NCBI RefSeq assembly: GCF_900044055.2
Contig: NZ_FCOX02000014.1
Span: 100,272 to 164,271 of the forward strand
Direction: 5' to 3'
DNA: 64,000 nucleotides
Origin: Caballeronia calidae
Lineage (GTDB): Bacteria; Pseudomonadota; Gammaproteobacteria; Burkholderiales; Burkholderiaceae
Shown here: piece after piece, positions 50,295 through 57,841 of the stretch
Position numbering within the stretch: the first letter of the stretch is position 1
How the letters are laid out: the number at the start of each line of letters is the position of its first letter
The notes under the pieces: generated by a model
Databases searched by the model: none
Seen by the model: only the letters and a program-made list of their open reading frames with translations
What the model was told of the DNA's origin: nothing
Position numbers and translations under genes: made by a program

Positions 50295-50379
50295 CAGTCG
50301 CTCCGGGAAAATCGGTCAAAGCTCTTGGCTGGGACGCTTCTTGTCTCGCTCGCGCGGCCCTTGCCGGCGCGGCGTTCAG

Positions 50380-50907
50380 TCATCCGGCCAGGTTGAAAAT
50401 GGAATTCGGACCCTTGGGCACGACGCGCGCGGCCTCGACGCCGGCCGATTCGGCACGCCGGTCCCGCAGCACCGCCGACGAGCCTTCGCGTGCGCGCTGC
50501 TGGTCGACCAGATCCTTCAACGAGACGGAATCGAGATACTCGACCATCTTCTGGTTGAGCGTCGCCCAGAGCTCGTGGGTCATGCAATGGCCGTCGTGCT
50601 GCTTGGTGCCTTCGCACGTGCCCTTGCCGCCGCACTGCGTGGCGTCGATCGGCTCGTCGACCGCGATGATGATGTCCGCCACCGTGACGTTCTCGGCCCG
50701 GCGCGCGAGGTTGTAGCCGCCGCCCGGACCACGGACCGATTCGACGATCTCGTGCCGCCGCAGCTTGCCGAAGAGCTGTTCGAGGTAGGAAAGCGAGATG
50801 CGCTGGCGCTGACTGATGCCTGCCAGCGTCACCGGGCCCTGCTCCTGGCGCAACGCCAGGTCGATCATCGCCGTGACGGCGAAACGGCCTTTCGTGGTGA
50901 GTCTCAT
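50380..50907 (-). CDS. iscR: Rrf2-family [2Fe-2S] regulator IscR
   Basis: A 175-residue Rrf2 regulator. The winged helix (LAGISQRQRISLSYLEQLFGKLRRHE) is N-terminal. Ligand cysteines lie in CGGKGTC-(9)-CMTH, where the last spacing is 9 residues, longer than the 5 of the E. coli protein. With a bound cluster it represses the isc operon; two boxes overlap its own promoter. Confidence 0.95.
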   Translation of the reverse strand: MRLTTKGRFAVTAMIDLALRQEQGPVTLAGISQRQRISLSYLEQLFGKLRRHEIVESVRGPGGGYNLARRAENVTVADIIIAVDEPIDATQCGGKGTCEGTKQHDGHCMTHELWATLNQKMVEYLDSVSLKDLVDQQRAREGSSAVLRDRRAESAGVEAARVVPKGPNSIFNLAG

Positions 50908-50925
50908 AATTGGGGGCTAACGCTA

Positions 50926-50950
50926 ATACTCGAGGATTTCCGTCAAGTAT
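50926..50950 (-). promoter_or_regulatory. IscR type-1 box, proximal
   Basis: A 25-bp site reading ATACTTGAC at one end and GAGTAT at the other on the minus strand. It matches the type-1 consensus (ATASYYGACT...) at most positions and lies 19 bases before the iscR start. Confidence 0.75.
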
Positions 50951-50973
50951 AAATAGCCCACAGTTTTAGTCAA
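50946..50973 (-). promoter_or_regulatory. iscR promoter
   Basis: On the minus strand TTGACT (50968-50973) and TATACT (50946-50951) have a 16-base spacer. The -35 lies in the distal IscR box and the -10 at the edge of the proximal one. Confidence 0.75.
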
Positions 50974-50977
50974 GTAT
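50953..50977 (-). promoter_or_regulatory. IscR type-1 box, distal
   Basis: A 25-bp site beginning ATACTTGACTAAAACTGT on the minus strand and ending GGGCTAT. It differs from the type-1 consensus at two positions, the better of the two boxes, and contains the -35. Confidence 0.82.
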
Positions 50978-51047
50978 CCGAGGCGCGATAAGTAGCTTTT
51001 TAATTGATTTTCCTTGCGTGGGGGCAATCAACAGGTGATAGCGGCCT

Positions 51048-51530
51048 TCAGGCCGTCAGTTGGGCGCGCAGGGCTTTCAGCAAGCCTTCGCAGGCGTCCT
51101 CGCACTGATCGAGCACTCTCTCGAAGCCTTCTTCGCCGCCGAAATAGGGGTCGACCACGACGCGGCTATCGTCGCGAGTGGCGAATTCCATTAGCAAACG
51201 AATCTTGTCGCGGTGCTCGGGCGGGCAGACTGCGTTCAACGCGGTGGCGTTGGCGTCGTCCATCACGATGAACAGGTCGAAGCGCGCGAAATCGTCAGCG
51301 GCAACTTGGCGGCCGCGCAGGCTCGACAGATCGTAGCCGCGCTTTTTCGCGGCTTTCTGGGCGCGCTCGTCGGGCGCTTCGCCGATATGCCAGTCGCCCG
51401 TGCCGGCCGAATCGATGACGATCCGCTCGCCGAGTTTCGCGCGCTCGACGAGGTCGCGCATCACCGCTTCCGCGCTGGGCGAGCGGCAGATATTGCCGAG
51501 ACAGACGAAGCAGACCGCGATCGAGTTCAT
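51048..51530 (-). CDS. low-molecular-weight protein-tyrosine phosphatase
   Basis: A 160-residue LMW-PTP. The catalytic loop is CLGNICRS (Cys10 to Ser17), and the general acid Asp is in VVDPYFGG. Bacterial members dephosphorylate tyrosine kinases in capsule or exopolysaccharide export, or act in stress. No kinase gene is adjacent, so its partner is unknown. Confidence 0.9.
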   Translation of the reverse strand: MNSIAVCFVCLGNICRSPSAEAVMRDLVERAKLGERIVIDSAGTGDWHIGEAPDERAQKAAKKRGYDLSSLRGRQVAADDFARFDLFIVMDDANATALNAVCPPEHRDKIRLLMEFATRDDSRVVVDPYFGGEEGFERVLDQCEDACEGLLKALRAQLTA

Positions 51531-51629
51531 CGAGCAAAGGAAAATTCGTTATGCGCGGCGGCTCGACCAAGCCGCCGGAATGCGTCCCGAATTATACAAA
51601 GAGGCACAAATTCTCGCCTGAACGGCCGG

Positions 51630-52865
51630 TCACTCGCCGCGGTGGATGTCGTGCGTCACGAAGCGGGATTCGCCGTTGGGCATATCGAGCCAGTCGCGGT
51701 GCGCAAGGGTGCGGCGCATATCGGCGAGGCCGCTTTCCCAGTGTTCCCGCATGGTCGAAAAGCCGAACTGATAGTCTTTGTAGTGGCCCTCGTATTCCTT
51801 GTGGCGATAAATCAGGTGAATGATGTTGTAGCGCTTGGAGCACGCGAGATCGGCGGCAAGCCGGCACCATTCGTCGCTCTTGCGGACGTCCTCGGGCACG
51901 AGATCGAGCACATGCTGCAAGACGTTCCGGTAGCGCTGCGAGCGCTGCATCTGATCGGTGACGAGACGCGTGCGGCTCGAAAACTGCACGTCCTTCACGC
52001 GTCCCATCACGTCGACGATGCTGTCCGGCACCGGCCCTTTCGCGCTCCACAGATCGACCTGGAAGGCGAGCGTGTCGCGGCGCGGCGTCGCCTGCGCGAT
52101 CTCGTAGAGCGGCGTGTTCGACATGAGACCGCCGTCCCAGTAGAACTGCCCGTCGATCTCGACCGCCGCGAAGCCCGGCGGCAGCGCGCCCGACGCGATG
52201 AAATGCTCGGCACGCAGTTCGGTCTTCATGTTGTCGAAGTAGGCGAAATTGCCGGTCGCGACGTTCACCGCGCCGACCGACACGCGCGTCTCGCCCGAAT
52301 TGATGCGGTCGAAGTCGCACAGGCGCTCCAGCGTGGCCTTGAGCGGCGTCGTGTCGTAATAGCTCGCGGTTTGCGGTGAGCTCGACGCAATCGGCGACGG
52401 CGGCGGAAAGCGCGGCACGAAAAAGCCCTTCTGCCCTTCGAGGAGCGCGCCGAACGCCTGCATCGCGGTGAACGCCTTGCGGATCTCGTCGGCGGAATCG
52501 AACAGCGCACGCTCGACGAACGCCGGCAGCGGGAACCCGAACGCGGGCTGGCAGATCGTTTCCCAGAATTCCAGCAGGCGCGTCACGCGGTGCTCGGGCG
52601 CATTGCCCGCGATGATCGCGGTGTTGAGCGCGCCGATCGAAATGCCGGCGATCCAGTTCGGATGAATTCCCGCTTCGTGCAGCCCCTGATAGACGCCCGC
52701 CTGATACGCGCCGAGCGCGCCGCCGCCCTGGAGCATCAGCGCGATCGTTTCGTAGGGCGGCAAGTCGATGAGCGCTTCCTTTTCAGCGGATTCGTCACGC
52801 GCGGCCGACTTCCGATCGACCGCGCGCCCCCGTCGTACCACTTCTTCGTTTTCGATTTCCGACAT
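51630..52865 (-). CDS. patatin-like phospholipase with DUF3734 C-terminus
   Basis: A 411-residue protein. The patatin domain has GGGALGAYQAGVYQGL, the nucleophile motif GISIGALNTAI and Asp motif DGG. The C-terminal DUF3734-like region holds the IHLIYRHKEYEGHYKDYQF segment. No signal peptide is seen. It follows the 3-hydroxybutyrate dehydrogenase gene by 14 bases, so it may take part in lipid or polyhydroxybutyrate turnover. Confidence 0.87.
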   Translation of the reverse strand: MSEIENEEVVRRGRAVDRKSAARDESAEKEALIDLPPYETIALMLQGGGALGAYQAGVYQGLHEAGIHPNWIAGISIGALNTAIIAGNAPEHRVTRLLEFWETICQPAFGFPLPAFVERALFDSADEIRKAFTAMQAFGALLEGQKGFFVPRFPPPSPIASSSPQTASYYDTTPLKATLERLCDFDRINSGETRVSVGAVNVATGNFAYFDNMKTELRAEHFIASGALPPGFAAVEIDGQFYWDGGLMSNTPLYEIAQATPRRDTLAFQVDLWSAKGPVPDSIVDVMGRVKDVQFSSRTRLVTDQMQRSQRYRNVLQHVLDLVPEDVRKSDEWCRLAADLACSKRYNIIHLIYRHKEYEGHYKDYQFGFSTMREHWESGLADMRRTLAHRDWLDMPNGESRFVTHDIHRGE

Positions 52866-52879
52866 CCCGCGTCTCTCCT

Positions 52880-53674
52880 CTATTGCATGAACCAGCCGTG
52901 ACTCACGACGAACGATTGCCCCGTCAGGGCCGCCGTCTCGAACGCGGACAGGAAAAGTACGGTCTGCGCGACATCCTCGACGGTCGTGAACACGCCGTCC
53001 ACCGTGCCGCCCAGCATCACGCGCCTCACCACTTCCTCCTCGCTGATCTTCAGTTCCTTCGCCTGCTCGGGAATCTGCTTGTCGACGAGCGGCGTGCGCA
53101 CGAAGCCCGGACAGACGACATGCGAGCGCACGTTGTGTTTCGCGCCCTCTTTCGCGAGCACGCGCGCGAGGCCGAGCAGGCCATGTTTCGCGGTCACGTA
53201 CGCGGACTTGAGCGGTGATGCCTCGTGCGAATGCACCGAACCCATGTAGATCACGACACCGCCGCGATCGTCCTTGTACATGTGCTTCAGCGCGGCTTTG
53301 GTGGTGAGAAACGCGCCGTCGACGTGGATGGCCATCATCTTTTTCCAGTCGGCGTACGCGTAGTTTTCGATCGGATTGACGATCTGGATGCCGGCGTTCG
53401 ACACGAGGATGTCCACCGAGCCGAGCTCCGACGCGACGCGGTCGATGCCTTGGTTCACCGCGTGTTCGTCCGTCACGTCCATCGCGATACCGATGGCCTT
53501 GCCGCCCTTGCCGCGAATTTCCTCGGCGACGGCGTCCGCGCCCGCCTGGTTCAGGTCGGCAATGGCGACTGCCGCGCCCGCGCCGGCGAGCGTGAACGCG
53601 ATCGCGCGGCCGATGCCGCTCGCCGCGCCCGTCACGACCGCGGTCTTGCCGTCGAGCTTACCGTTTGATGACAT
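52880..53674 (-). CDS. bdhA: 3-hydroxybutyrate dehydrogenase
   Basis: A 264-residue SDR. NAD-binding [14 protein letters not shown] motif, and the catalytic [20 protein letters not shown] fit the 3-hydroxybutyrate dehydrogenase family, as does the C-terminal [11 protein letters not shown]. It oxidises 3-hydroxybutyrate to acetoacetate during polyhydroxybutyrate use. AGGAGG precedes the ATG. It forms a two-gene operon with the downstream patatin gene. Confidence 0.9.
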   Translation of the reverse strand: MSSNGKLDGKTAVVTGAASGIGRAIAFTLAGAGAAVAIADLNQAGADAVAEEIRGKGGKAIGIAMDVTDEHAVNQGIDRVASELGSVDILVSNAGIQIVNPIENYAYADWKKMMAIHVDGAFLTTKAALKHMYKDDRGGVVIYMGSVHSHEASPLKSAYVTAKHGLLGLARVLAKEGAKHNVRSHVVCPGFVRTPLVDKQIPEQAKELKISEEEVVRRVMLGGTVDGVFTTVEDVAQTVLFLSAFETAALTGQSFVVSHGWFMQ

Positions 53675-53962
53675 GCGAACCTCCTATCCAGTGGAAGACA
53701 TCGTGAATGACAACATCCATCGGCACGGCCATCAAGCTGGCCGTTCGGCATAGGAAACTTCTCGCTGAACATCGGAACGCCCAGGCCATTCGGCCGACTG
53801 TTCACGCATGCCAGGGAGCGGTTATTGTGCATGAAGGACGCGGTGCGCGGCAGCAAGGGAGCGGCACCGCGAAAATTGCATCGGATGGCGTCGGCTAGAA
53901 TAAGCACCCTTCTTGCGCACGTTTTCATTACAGCTTTTCACGCCCCGCGCGGGCCTTCCGTC

Positions 53963-54808
53963 ATGCTCAGTTATCGTCACGCTTTTCATGCGGGCAATCA
54001 CGCCGATGTGCTGAAACACGCAATCGTCGTCCAGATGCTTCGCTATCTCGGCCAGAAGGACAAATCGTATTGGTATATCGACACGCACGCCGGCGCCGGG
54101 GTCTACTCGCTCGTCGAAGGCTTCGCGACGAAGAACGCCGAGTTCGAGACGGGCATCGGCAAGCTTTGGGATCGCGACGACTTGCCCCCGCTGCTCACGG
54201 AATATGTCGATGAAGTGAGGGCGCTGAATGCCGACGGCCATCTGCGCTTCTACCCCGGCTCCCCCTATCTCGCGTGGCGCACGATGCGCGAGCAGGACCG
54301 CATGCGGCTCTTCGAGCTGCACAGCACGGAGATCGACGTGCTGCGCCACAATTTCCGCGATGCCGGCCGCCGCGCGATGGTGTACGAAGGCGACGGCTTC
54401 GAAGGCATCAAGGCGATTCTGCCGCCGCCGCCACGCCGGGCGCTCGTGCTGATCGATCCGTCGTATGAAGACAAGCGTGACTACGCACGCACGCTCGCCT
54501 GTCTCGAGGAATGTCTCAAGCGTTTCGCGACGGGAACGTACGCGGTCTGGTATCCGATCGTCACGCGCACGGAATCGCAGCGCTTCGCGGATCAGCTGAA
54601 AGCGATTCAGCCAAAGGGCTGGCTGCACGCGGCCTTGACCGTCCGGAAAGCTCCGACCGACGGCTTCGGCCTGTATGGCAGCGGCATGTTCGTGCTCAAT
54701 CCGCCGTACACGCTGGCAAAGGAGCTGAAGGAGTCACTGCCCTATCTCGTCGATGCACTCGGCGAGGACGACGACGCGTCGTTCAAGCTGGAGCATCGCG
54801 CGGACTGA
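53963..54808 (+). CDS. rlmJ: 23S rRNA (adenine2030-N6)-methyltransferase RlmJ
   Basis: A 281-residue methyltransferase. The N-terminus MLSYRHAFHAGNHADVLKH is diagnostic of RlmJ; YIDTHAGAG is the SAM site and NPPY the catalytic motif. It methylates A2030 of 23S rRNA. The frame is open upstream, but the chosen ATG gives the standard start. Confidence 0.94.
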   Translation: MLSYRHAFHAGNHADVLKHAIVVQMLRYLGQKDKSYWYIDTHAGAGVYSLVEGFATKNAEFETGIGKLWDRDDLPPLLTEYVDEVRALNADGHLRFYPGSPYLAWRTMREQDRMRLFELHSTEIDVLRHNFRDAGRRAMVYEGDGFEGIKAILPPPPRRALVLIDPSYEDKRDYARTLACLEECLKRFATGTYAVWYPIVTRTESQRFADQLKAIQPKGWLHAALTVRKAPTDGFGLYGSGMFVLNPPYTLAKELKESLPYLVDALGEDDDASFKLEHRAD

Positions 54809-54821
54809 ACTCGGCCGGCGA

Positions 54822-55199
54822 TCAGGGATGAGGCGCGCGCGGCAGTCTCGGCCGCGGTACGCCGTCGGGCTGTGCGGGCACACTGCTCTGCGCGCCCCCG
54901 AATTGGACATAGGGCGAAACGACGATGGGCGGCTGCTCCTGCTGCGAGAGTTCCGGCAACGTCGCCATCGGCACCATGCCGGGACCGCCGAGCGTCCCGC
55001 TCTGAAGCACGGTCCCGCTCACGCCACTGTGTATGCCGGTCTGCGTATCGAGGACGAGAGGCTCGCCGCCCGGCTTCGCGAGTGCCGCTTGCGAGCCGCA
55101 CCATGCCACGGCAAGCGCGACGCAATATCGCGCCGCTCGCTTGATGCGATTGCGCTCCGGCGAGCGAATCTTCGTCCTGTCCTTGATGTAGCGTGGCAT
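54822..55199 (-). CDS. hypothetical exported protein
   Basis: A 125-residue protein with a long basic n-region, then a hydrophobic stretch (YCVALAVAWCGSQAALA) ending at a likely signal-peptidase site. The mature part is Pro/Gly/Gln-rich (VLQSGTLGGPGMVPMATLPEL). No known domain. It is convergent with rlmJ. Confidence 0.6.
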   Translation of the reverse strand: MPRYIKDRTKIRSPERNRIKRAARYCVALAVAWCGSQAALAKPGGEPLVLDTQTGIHSGVSGTVLQSGTLGGPGMVPMATLPELSQQEQPPIVVSPYVQFGGAQSSVPAQPDGVPRPRLPRAPHP

Positions 55200-55312
55200 C
55201 GCGCGCTCTTTTATGTAGACGAAACTGCTTTACCTTACCCCGGTGGCAAGCTTTAGGCTAGGCGTTCCGACTCAGAACGAGCAATGCAAACGCCTATTTC
55301 ACAGGAGATACG

Positions 55313-55711
55313 ATGAAATCAACGACAATCGCGCTTGCCATCTTCGCCACCCTCTGTAGCGCGAGCGCAATCGCGCAGAACGCCGTGCCCGCAAGCGACG
55401 CGATGCCCGGCATGAACATGGAACAGCACGCGCCGAAGCCCACCGACGTCTCGTCCACCGCGGCGTTTCAGGCCGCCGATCAGAAGATGATGTCGGGCAT
55501 GTCGAGCATCGAATACACGGGCGACGCCGACCGGGACTTCGTTGCGCACATGATTCCGCATCATCAGGGCGCGGTGGAAATGGCGAAGGTCGAACTGAAG
55601 TACGGCAAGGACGCCAAGCTGCGCAAGCTGGCCAAGGACATCATCGCTGCGCAGAACAAGGAGATCGCATTCATGAAGCAATGGCTGGAGCAGCATCCGC
55701 ACAAGCAATGA
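55313..55711 (+). CDS. DUF305 (CopM-like) exported protein
   Basis: A 132-residue protein with a signal peptide (residues 1-21). DUF305 marker MIPHHQGAVEMAKVEL is present, plus a Met/His-rich N-terminal segment (DAMPGMNMEQHAP). Such proteins bind copper or silver in the periplasm. It lies 0.5 kb from cueR and copZ, consistent with a copper-handling role. Confidence 0.85.
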   Translation: MKSTTIALAIFATLCSASAIAQNAVPASDAMPGMNMEQHAPKPTDVSSTAAFQAADQKMMSGMSSIEYTGDADRDFVAHMIPHHQGAVEMAKVELKYGKDAKLRKLAKDIIAAQNKEIAFMKQWLEQHPHKQ

Positions 55712-55757
55712 AGCGCGAATCGGCGCAGCGCAGGCGCACGCGCATCGAGCAGAAAAA

Positions 55758-55783
55758 CAAAAGCCCCGCGATGCGGGGCTTTT
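55758..55783. terminator. terminator between the DUF305 and DUF3563 genes
   Basis: AAAAGCCCCGC-GAT-GCGGGGCTTTT, symmetrical with A/T arms, so it serves both converging genes. Confidence 0.9.
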
Positions 55784-55824
55784 CAACTTTCACGTCCGGC
55801 GGTCTTACGCCAGCGACGAAACGC

Positions 55825-55971
55825 TTAGGCGTTGTAGCCGTTCGTTTCGAGCGAGCGGATGCGCTGTTCGAGCTGGACGATGTCCGTCGATTGCGCGAGG
55901 TAGGCTTCGCGACGGCGCTGCTCGGCGATTTCAAACCAGATGCTCAGTTTTTCGATCAGAAATGCAAACAT
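55825..55971 (-). CDS. DUF3563 family microprotein (48 aa)
   Basis: A 48-residue protein starting MFAFLIEKLSIWFEIAEQ and ending RIRSLETNGYNA. It has GGAG six bases before the ATG. The short hydrophobic N-terminal helix and the charged coiled second half (REAYLAQSTDIVQLEQRIRSLE) match DUF3563, common in Burkholderiaceae. It may be a membrane-surface peptide. Function unknown. Its leader holds near-repeats and a TATAAT at 56044-56049. Confidence 0.85.
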   Translation of the reverse strand: MFAFLIEKLSIWFEIAEQRRREAYLAQSTDIVQLEQRIRSLETNGYNA

Positions 55972-56013
55972 GATGTTCTCCAAGGTCTTCAGAAGATCCC
56001 TGGCGTTTCGGGT

Positions 56014-56044
56014 CAGGGATTACCCGCGTTAGGGAATACCCGGA
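56014..56044 (-). repeat. two near-identical 16-bp repeats in the DUF3563 leader
   Basis: On the plus strand TCAGGGATTACCCGCG and TTAGGGAATACCCGGA lie side by side. Each has a GGG-(4 bases)-CCC core. They lie between the -10-like TATAAT and the DUF3563 start, so a regulator-binding or RNA-structure role is possible. Confidence 0.5.
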
Positions 56045-56207
56045 TTATAAGGGAGAACATCCACGGTGTGGTAGTGAAATGCTTGAATAGTGTGCATTCG
56101 GTTTCGGAATGGTGCGGGCAGAGAAATTGCTTTAAACCGATGATTTTTCGGATGATTATCCGTATCTCTAGCGCTATCTGCTCTTTTTTAGCACCATATT
56201 GGTGCGT

Positions 56208-56594
56208 TCACTGCGCCAACTTATCCAGAATCGGGCAATCCGGCCGGCCATCGCCGTGACAATGCTTCGCGAGATGCGACAGCGTGTCGCGCATCTCGGT
56301 CAGTTCGGCGATTCGCCTGTCCAGTTCCGCGACGTGCTCCAGCGCGATCGACTTCACCTCGGCGCTCGCACGCGACCGGTCCTGCCAGAGAGCAAGCAGC
56401 TTGCGGATATCTTCGACGAGAAATCCGAGGCGGCGCGCCTGCCGCACGAAGCGCAGTGCATGGACCTCCTGATCACGGTACACGCGATACCCTGACGACG
56501 TCCGTCCCACCGGGTTGAGCAATCCGACGCTCTCGTAATAGCGGATCATCTTCGCCGTCACGCCCGACGCGCGGGCCGCTTCGCCGATGTTCAT
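56208..56594 (-). CDS. cueR: copper-responsive MerR-family regulator CueR
   Basis: A 128-residue MerR regulator. The winged helix (MNIGEAARASGVTAKMIRYYESVGLL) is N-terminal, and the metal-binding loop holds Cys112 and Cys120, the exact positions of the Cu(I) ligands in E. coli CueR. It should sense cytoplasmic Cu(I) and untwist the divergent copZ promoter. Confidence 0.92.
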   Translation of the reverse strand: MNIGEAARASGVTAKMIRYYESVGLLNPVGRTSSGYRVYRDQEVHALRFVRQARRLGFLVEDIRKLLALWQDRSRASAEVKSIALEHVAELDRRIAELTEMRDTLSHLAKHCHGDGRPDCPILDKLAQ

Positions 56595-56622
56595 CTTTCG
56601 CTCCTGAAAAAGTCATCCCGAC

Positions 56623-56653
56623 TTTACACCTTCCCATGATGGCAAGGTATACG
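56623..56653 (+). promoter_or_regulatory. CueR-type promoter of copZ with 19-base spacer
   Basis: TTTACA (56623-56628) and TATACG (56648-56653) are 19 bases apart. The spacer holds the imperfect palindrome ACCTTCC-(7)-GCAAGGT. This is the signature of a MerR-family activated promoter and matches CueR sites. Confidence 0.85.
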
Positions 56654-56699
56654 ATGTCGTCGATCAAAGCTCTTTCAAGTCTTTCAAGAGGAAACCGCA

Positions 56700-56906
56700 A
56701 TGACCGAATTCGAAGTCCAGGGCATGAGTTGCCAGCACTGCGTCGCGGCCGTGACGCGTTCGATCCAGGAAATCGATCCGCAGGCGCAGGTTCGCGTCGA
56801 TCTGGAGCGAGGCAGGGTCGCCGTCGAATCGGCGCAATCGAACGATGCGCTGAAGGAAGCCATCGACGAGGCCGGTTATACCGTCGTCGGCGTCGTTTCG
56901 GCATGA
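56700..56906 (+). CDS. copZ: CopZ-like copper chaperone
   Basis: A 68-residue heavy-metal-associated domain with the GMSCQHC Cu(I) motif (Cys11, Cys14) and a beta-alpha-beta fold. It carries cytoplasmic Cu(I). It is first in the CueR-controlled unit and its stop overlaps the start of the next gene (ATGA). Confidence 0.92.
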   Translation: MTEFEVQGMSCQHCVAAVTRSIQEIDPQAQVRVDLERGRVAVESAQSNDALKEAIDEAGYTVVGVVSA

Positions 56907-57841
56907 CGTCGGGCGCACGCTTCACCGTCGCGCTCATCGGCGCGTCGGGGCTGCTGGGCCGCGCCGTCGCCGATGAACTGGCGAGCGCGGCCAGTGCGAG
57001 ACAATGGCGCATCGTGCGCACGGCCCGCAGCCGCGTCGACGCGCAGAGCATCAAACTCGATCTGCTCGATCATGACGCGGTGCGCGCATTTCTTCGCGAT
57101 TGCGCGCCCGACGCGATCGTCGTCGCGGCGGCCGAGCGGCGGCCGGACATCTGCGAAAACGATCCACCGCGCGCGCGGGCGTTGAACGTCGATGCGTTGA
57201 GCGTGATCTCGACCGAAGCGCGCTCGATCGGCGCGTGGGTGCTGTCGATTTCGACAGACTACGTGTTCGACGGCACCGCCCCACCCTATTTCCCCGACGA
57301 CGCGCCCGCGCCGCTCAACGCCTACGGTCAAAGCAAGCTGGATGGCGAACGCGCGTTGCTCGCGGGTGACCCGGCGTCCTGCGTATTGCGCCTGCCGCTG
57401 CTTTACGGGCCGTTCAGCGACTGGAACGAGTCGGCGGTGACGAGCCTCACGCCCGCGATCGTGAAATCGGCCGATCCGTCGAACCCGCCGGCCCCGATGG
57501 ACGCCTGGGCCACGCGCTATCCGACTTTCACGCCTGATGTAGCCGTCGTGATTCGCGGCATGCTCGAACATCATGCGAGCGGCGCAACGATTTCCGGCAT
57601 CACACAATGGTCCGGCGACGAACCGATGACGAAGTTCGATATCGCGCAACGCATCGCACGCGTGCTGAACGTGAACGCGAAGCTCGCCGCGCAGCGCACG
57701 CCGACGGACGCGACGCCGCGCCCGCGCGACTGTCATCTCGATTCGGGACGGCTGGAAGCGCTCGGCATCGGCCGGCGCACGCCATTCGACACCGCGATCG
57801 CCGGGTTGCTTGCAAGGTATCCGGACGTTCCGTGTCAGTGA
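56903..57841 (+). CDS. RmlD-like/MAT2B-type SDR (sugar-nucleotide-binding) protein
   Basis: A 312-residue extended SDR. The Rossmann motif GASGLLGRAVADEL, ISTDYVFDG and the YGQSKLDGER catalytic Tyr/Lys motif are RmlD-like. RmlD reduces dTDP-4-keto-rhamnose; MAT2B relatives bind NADP without that role. It overlaps copZ by 4 bases and dnaE2 by 7 bases (convergent). No other rhamnose gene is nearby, so the sugar function is doubtful. Confidence 0.85.
   Translation: MTSGARFTVALIGASGLLGRAVADELASAASARQWRIVRTARSRVDAQSIKLDLLDHDAVRAFLRDCAPDAIVVAAAERRPDICENDPPRARALNVDALSVISTEARSIGAWVLSISTDYVFDGTAPPYFPDDAPAPLNAYGQSKLDGERALLAGDPASCVLRLPLLYGPFSDWNESAVTSLTPAIVKSADPSNPPAPMDAWATRYPTFTPDVAVVIRGMLEHHASGATISGITQWSGDEPMTKFDIAQRIARVLNVNAKLAAQRTPTDATPRPRDCHLDSGRLEALGIGRRTPFDTAIAGLLARYPDVPCQ

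Noticed and set aside
56191..56205. The GCACCATATTGGTGC palindrome as a cueR terminator
   Set aside because: On the cueR strand it is followed by A, not T; the T-run lies on the wrong side for a minus-strand terminator.
56903..57841. Part of a dTDP-rhamnose operon
   Set aside because: No rmlA, rmlB or rmlC gene lies nearby; the gene is coupled to copZ instead.
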